From: Trebonia sp035294225
GTDB taxonomy: Bacteria > Actinomycetota > Actinomycetes > Streptosporangiales > Streptosporangiaceae
Assembly: GCA_035294225.1 (NCBI GenBank)
Contig: DATGLH010000129.1
Location: 1-7,308 of the forward strand
Length of the DNA: 7,308 nt
Direction of reading: 5' to 3'
The position numbers and the translations under genes are program-made. Below the pieces are notes generated by a model that saw only the letters and a list, made by a program, of their open reading frames with translations, had not been told where the DNA came from and did not search any database. This document shows positions 5,964 to 7,308 of this stretch, piece by piece. The first letter of the stretch is position 1, and every line of letters begins with the position of its first letter.

Positions 5964-6362
5964 ATGAATACCCCGCAGGAGACATACAACCCCTGGAGCA
6001 TCGTCAACCTGGTCTTCCGCCATCTCGTGGACGAGGGACTGCACCCGGTCCTCGGCGAAACCGGCGATCCCGGAGCGCCGGCGGCCGGCCTGCTGCGCGC
6101 GTTCGGCATCACGCCCGCGGCGGAGGGAAGCAACCACGTTTCCGCCCGGGCCAAGAGCGATCTGGCCCGGCTCCGGGAGGCGTTCGAGGCCGGGCACTTC
6201 TCGGCGGACGAGCGCTTACAACGCTGTCACGGCGCGGCCGCGCGGCGCGCGGCCCGGCGCCGCGGACGGCTGTCTCAGGTTGAGAGCACCGCGCCGCCGG
6301 ATCCGGGGTGTGATCCAGAACACGAAGGCTTCCGCAAGACCGCAACCGACCGGTTGCGATGA
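5964..6362 (+). CDS. Small protein of unknown function upstream of the monooxygenase operon
   Basis: I do not recognise a characterised family. The 132-aa ORF begins MNTPQETYNPWSIVNLVFRH and has no transmembrane segment or signal peptide. Residues 8-50 look like an amphipathic helix followed by a Gly/Pro turn (LGETGDPGAPA) and a second helix (GLLRAFGI), a plausible compact helical domain. By my hand count about 88% of codons 1-83 end in G or C, but only about 71% of codons 84-132 do. The switch falls at a rare TTA leucine codon (residue 85) and the tail is Arg-rich without clear structure. Only the first 80-odd residues therefore look truly coding; a frameshift or a run-on end is possible. 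No good ribosome binding site precedes the ATG. It lies between the two inverted repeats, on the same strand as the hydroxylase and 32 bp before it, so it may be a leader gene of that operon. Its role is unknown. Confidence 0.5.
   Translation: MNTPQETYNPWSIVNLVFRHLVDEGLHPVLGETGDPGAPAAGLLRAFGITPAAEGSNHVSARAKSDLARLREAFEAGHFSADERLQRCHGAAARRAARRRGRLSQVESTAPPDPGCDPEHEGFRKTATDRLR
6272..6286. promoter_or_regulatory. Inverted repeat GTCTCAG-G-TTGAGAG, candidate regulator operator (site 2)
   Basis: Identical to site 1 at 13 of 15 positions, with 5-bp inner arms TCTCA/TGAGA kept around the centre. The centres are 357 bp apart (34 helical turns). It lies 109-123 bp before the hydroxylase ATG, a sensible place for an activator site, and within the tail of the small ORF. 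Confidence 0.55.
6341..6358. promoter_or_regulatory. Perfect 18-bp palindromic element upstream of the hydroxylase gene
   Basis: CGCAACCG-AC-CGGTTGCG has 8-bp perfect arms around 2 bp, ending 36 bp before the hydroxylase ATG and just before the small ORF's TGA. A 2-nt spacer is too tight for an ideal RNA hairpin, so a dimer-binding site is more likely. It differs from the GTCTCAA-type sites, so another regulator may be involved. Confidence 0.5.
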
Positions 6363-6380
6363 CCCAGGGCCAACGACCCC

Positions 6381-6387
6381 AAGGAGG
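6381..6387 (+). promoter_or_regulatory. Strong ribosome binding site of the hydroxylase gene
   Basis: AAGGAGG, 7 nt before the ATG at 6395. It decides against the in-frame ATG at 6389, which would sit only 1 nt after it. Confidence 0.85.
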
Positions 6388-6394
6388 GATGCCG

Positions 6395-7308
6395 ATGAGC
6401 CGCCAGAGCGTGGCCAAGGCCCACCAGAAGATCCAGGAACTGTCCTGGGAACCGCAGTACCACCAGCCGGTCTCGCACTACGGGACCGACTACACCTTCC
6501 GCAAGGCGCAGAAGAAGGACCCGCTCAAGCAGGTGCTGCGGTCCTACTTCCCCATGCAGGAAGAAAAAGACCACCGCGTGTACGGCGCGCAGGACGGCGC
6601 GATCCGGGGCAACATGTTCCGCCAGGTCCAGGAGCGCTGGCTGGAATGGCAGAAGCTGTTCCTGTCCATCATCCCGCTCCCGGAGATCAGCGCCGCGCGG
6701 GCGATGCCGCTGCTGTTCCGCACGGTTCCGAACCCGGAACTGCACAACGGCCAGGCGATCCAGATGATCGACGAGGTCCGGCACTCGACGATCCAGCAGA
6801 ACCTCAAGCGCCTGTACATGAACAACTACATCGACCCGGCCGGGTTCAACACCAGCCTCCGCGGCTTCCACAACGACTACTGCGGCACGATCGGCCGTCA
6901 GTTCGCCGAGGGGTTCATCACCGGCGACGCGATCACCGCGGCGTCGATCTACCTCACGATCGTGGCCGAGACCGCGTTCACCAACACCTTGTTCGTCGCC
7001 ATGCCCGCCGAGGCGGCGGCCAACGGGGACTACCTGCTGCCGACGGTGTTCCACTCGGTGCAGTCGGATGAGTCGCGGCACATCTCCAACGGCTACGCGA
7101 CGCTGCTGATGGCCCTCTCCGACGAGAGCAACCACCAGCTGCTCGAGCGCGACCTGCGCTATGCCTGGTGGAACAACCACGCGGTCGTGGACGCGGCGAT
7201 CGGCACGTTCATCGAGTACGGCACCAAGGACCGGCGCAAGGACCGCGAGTCCTACGCCGAGATGTGGCGCCGCTGGATCTACGACGACTACTACCGCAGC
7301 TACCTCGT
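6395..7308 (+). CDS. mimA: Propane/soluble di-iron monooxygenase hydroxylase large (alpha) subunit (partial, first 304 aa)
   Basis: The gene runs off the right edge; full-length relatives have about 540 aa. The enzyme uses O2 and electrons from a partner reductase to hydroxylate small substrates such as propane, and in mycobacterial MimABCD also phenol and acetone. The di-iron ligands are Glu97 (PEISAARA), Glu127 and His130 (MIDEVRH), Glu192 (VAETAFTN), and Glu226 and His229 (SDESRH). Their spacing equals that of soluble methane monooxygenase Glu114, Glu144/His147, Glu209, Glu243/His246, and Thr196 falls at the catalytic Thr213 position. The N-terminus MSRQSVAKAH, the DPLKQVLRSYFPM segment and the RDLRYAWWNNHAVVDAAIGTF segment match actinobacterial PrmA/MimA as I remember them, so group 5-type (propane) rather than toluene or methane enzymes is likely. 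The reductase, small subunit, coupling protein and a GroEL-like chaperonin are expected downstream. PrmA is a common alternative name. Confidence 0.94.
   Translation, partial: MSRQSVAKAHQKIQELSWEPQYHQPVSHYGTDYTFRKAQKKDPLKQVLRSYFPMQEEKDHRVYGAQDGAIRGNMFRQVQERWLEWQKLFLSIIPLPEISAARAMPLLFRTVPNPELHNGQAIQMIDEVRHSTIQQNLKRLYMNNYIDPAGFNTSLRGFHNDYCGTIGRQFAEGFITGDAITAASIYLTIVAETAFTNTLFVAMPAEAAANGDYLLPTVFHSVQSDESRHISNGYATLLMALSDESNHQLLERDLRYAWWNNHAVVDAAIGTFIEYGTKDRRKDRESYAEMWRRWIYDDYYRSYL

Larger units (their letters stand above)
5810..6394. promoter_or_regulatory. Divergent control region between regulator and monooxygenase operon
   Basis: This 585-bp stretch contains the first inverted repeat with an adjoining hairpin, a small plus-strand ORF, the second inverted repeat and an 18-bp palindrome, each listed separately. 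No sigma-54 promoter (GG and GC at -24/-12 in a TGGCAC-TTGC context) is visible on either strand, which fits a regulator that lacks GAFTGA. I could not find a good -35/-10 pair for the hydroxylase. Both inverted repeats contain TTGAGA, one base from TTGACA, on the plus strand, but no -10 at the right distance follows. Confidence 0.6.

Noticed and set aside
6309..6324. CRP-like site TGTGA-N6-ACACG upstream of the hydroxylase
   Set aside because: Only one half matches the TGTGA-N6-TCACA consensus well; the other half matches 3 of 5.
5810..6394. Sigma-54 promoter for the monooxygenase operon
   Set aside because: No TGGCAC-N5-TTGC-like sequence on either strand, and the regulator lacks GAFTGA.
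6275..7180. Minus-strand open frame opposite the hydroxylase
   Set aside because: The opposite strand encodes all six di-iron ligands; this frame has no domain.
1..7308. CRISPR array, tRNA, rRNA, riboswitch, insertion sequence or attachment site
   Set aside because: No regularly spaced repeats, cloverleaf or CCA-type ends, terminal inverted repeats with transposase, or known riboswitch core were seen.

Overview
The window is very GC-rich, with G or C at most third codon positions. Its gene families (a PatD-type aldehyde dehydrogenase with an AsnC regulator and a class III aminotransferase, and a MimR-type regulator facing a propane-monooxygenase-type hydroxylase) point to a chromosomal segment of a high-GC actinomycete. 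The genus cannot be fixed from the sequence. I see no mobile element, tRNA, rRNA or CRISPR array.

Layout. Positions 1-344 (minus) hold the N-terminus of a secreted lipoprotein that runs off the left edge. Positions 345-559 are non-coding. Positions 560-3991 form a polyamine/GABA-type catabolic block: a gamma-aminobutyraldehyde dehydrogenase (minus) diverges from an Lrp/AsnC regulator (plus), which overlaps the start of a class III aminotransferase (plus). An AT-rich island between the divergent genes carries a 9-bp direct repeat, 31 bp apart, that suits an Lrp-type operator. The expected chemistry is transamination of an omega-amine such as putrescine to an amino-aldehyde, then NAD-dependent oxidation to GABA or a related acid, under control of the AsnC protein.

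The aminotransferase converges on the next gene with only 6 bp between stop codons. That gene (3998-5809, minus) encodes an AcoR/MimR-type regulator with a GAF sensor, a shrunken AAA+ domain that lacks the sigma-54 contact loop, and a Fis-type DNA-binding helix-turn-helix. It diverges from the start of a soluble di-iron monooxygenase operon at the right edge. Only the first 304 codons of the hydroxylase large subunit (mimA/prmA type) are present. All six di-iron ligands are there, with the same spacing as in soluble methane monooxygenase.

The 585 bp between regulator and hydroxylase is the least explained part. It holds two related inverted repeats (GTCTCAA-G-TTGAGAC and a degraded copy 357 bp downstream), a hairpin next to the first, a perfect 18-bp palindrome just before the hydroxylase ribosome binding site, and a small unrecognised ORF. 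The ORF's coding character fades after about residue 83, where a TTA codon appears. My reading is that the regulator binds the inverted repeats to control itself, the small ORF and the monooxygenase operon; this is inference.
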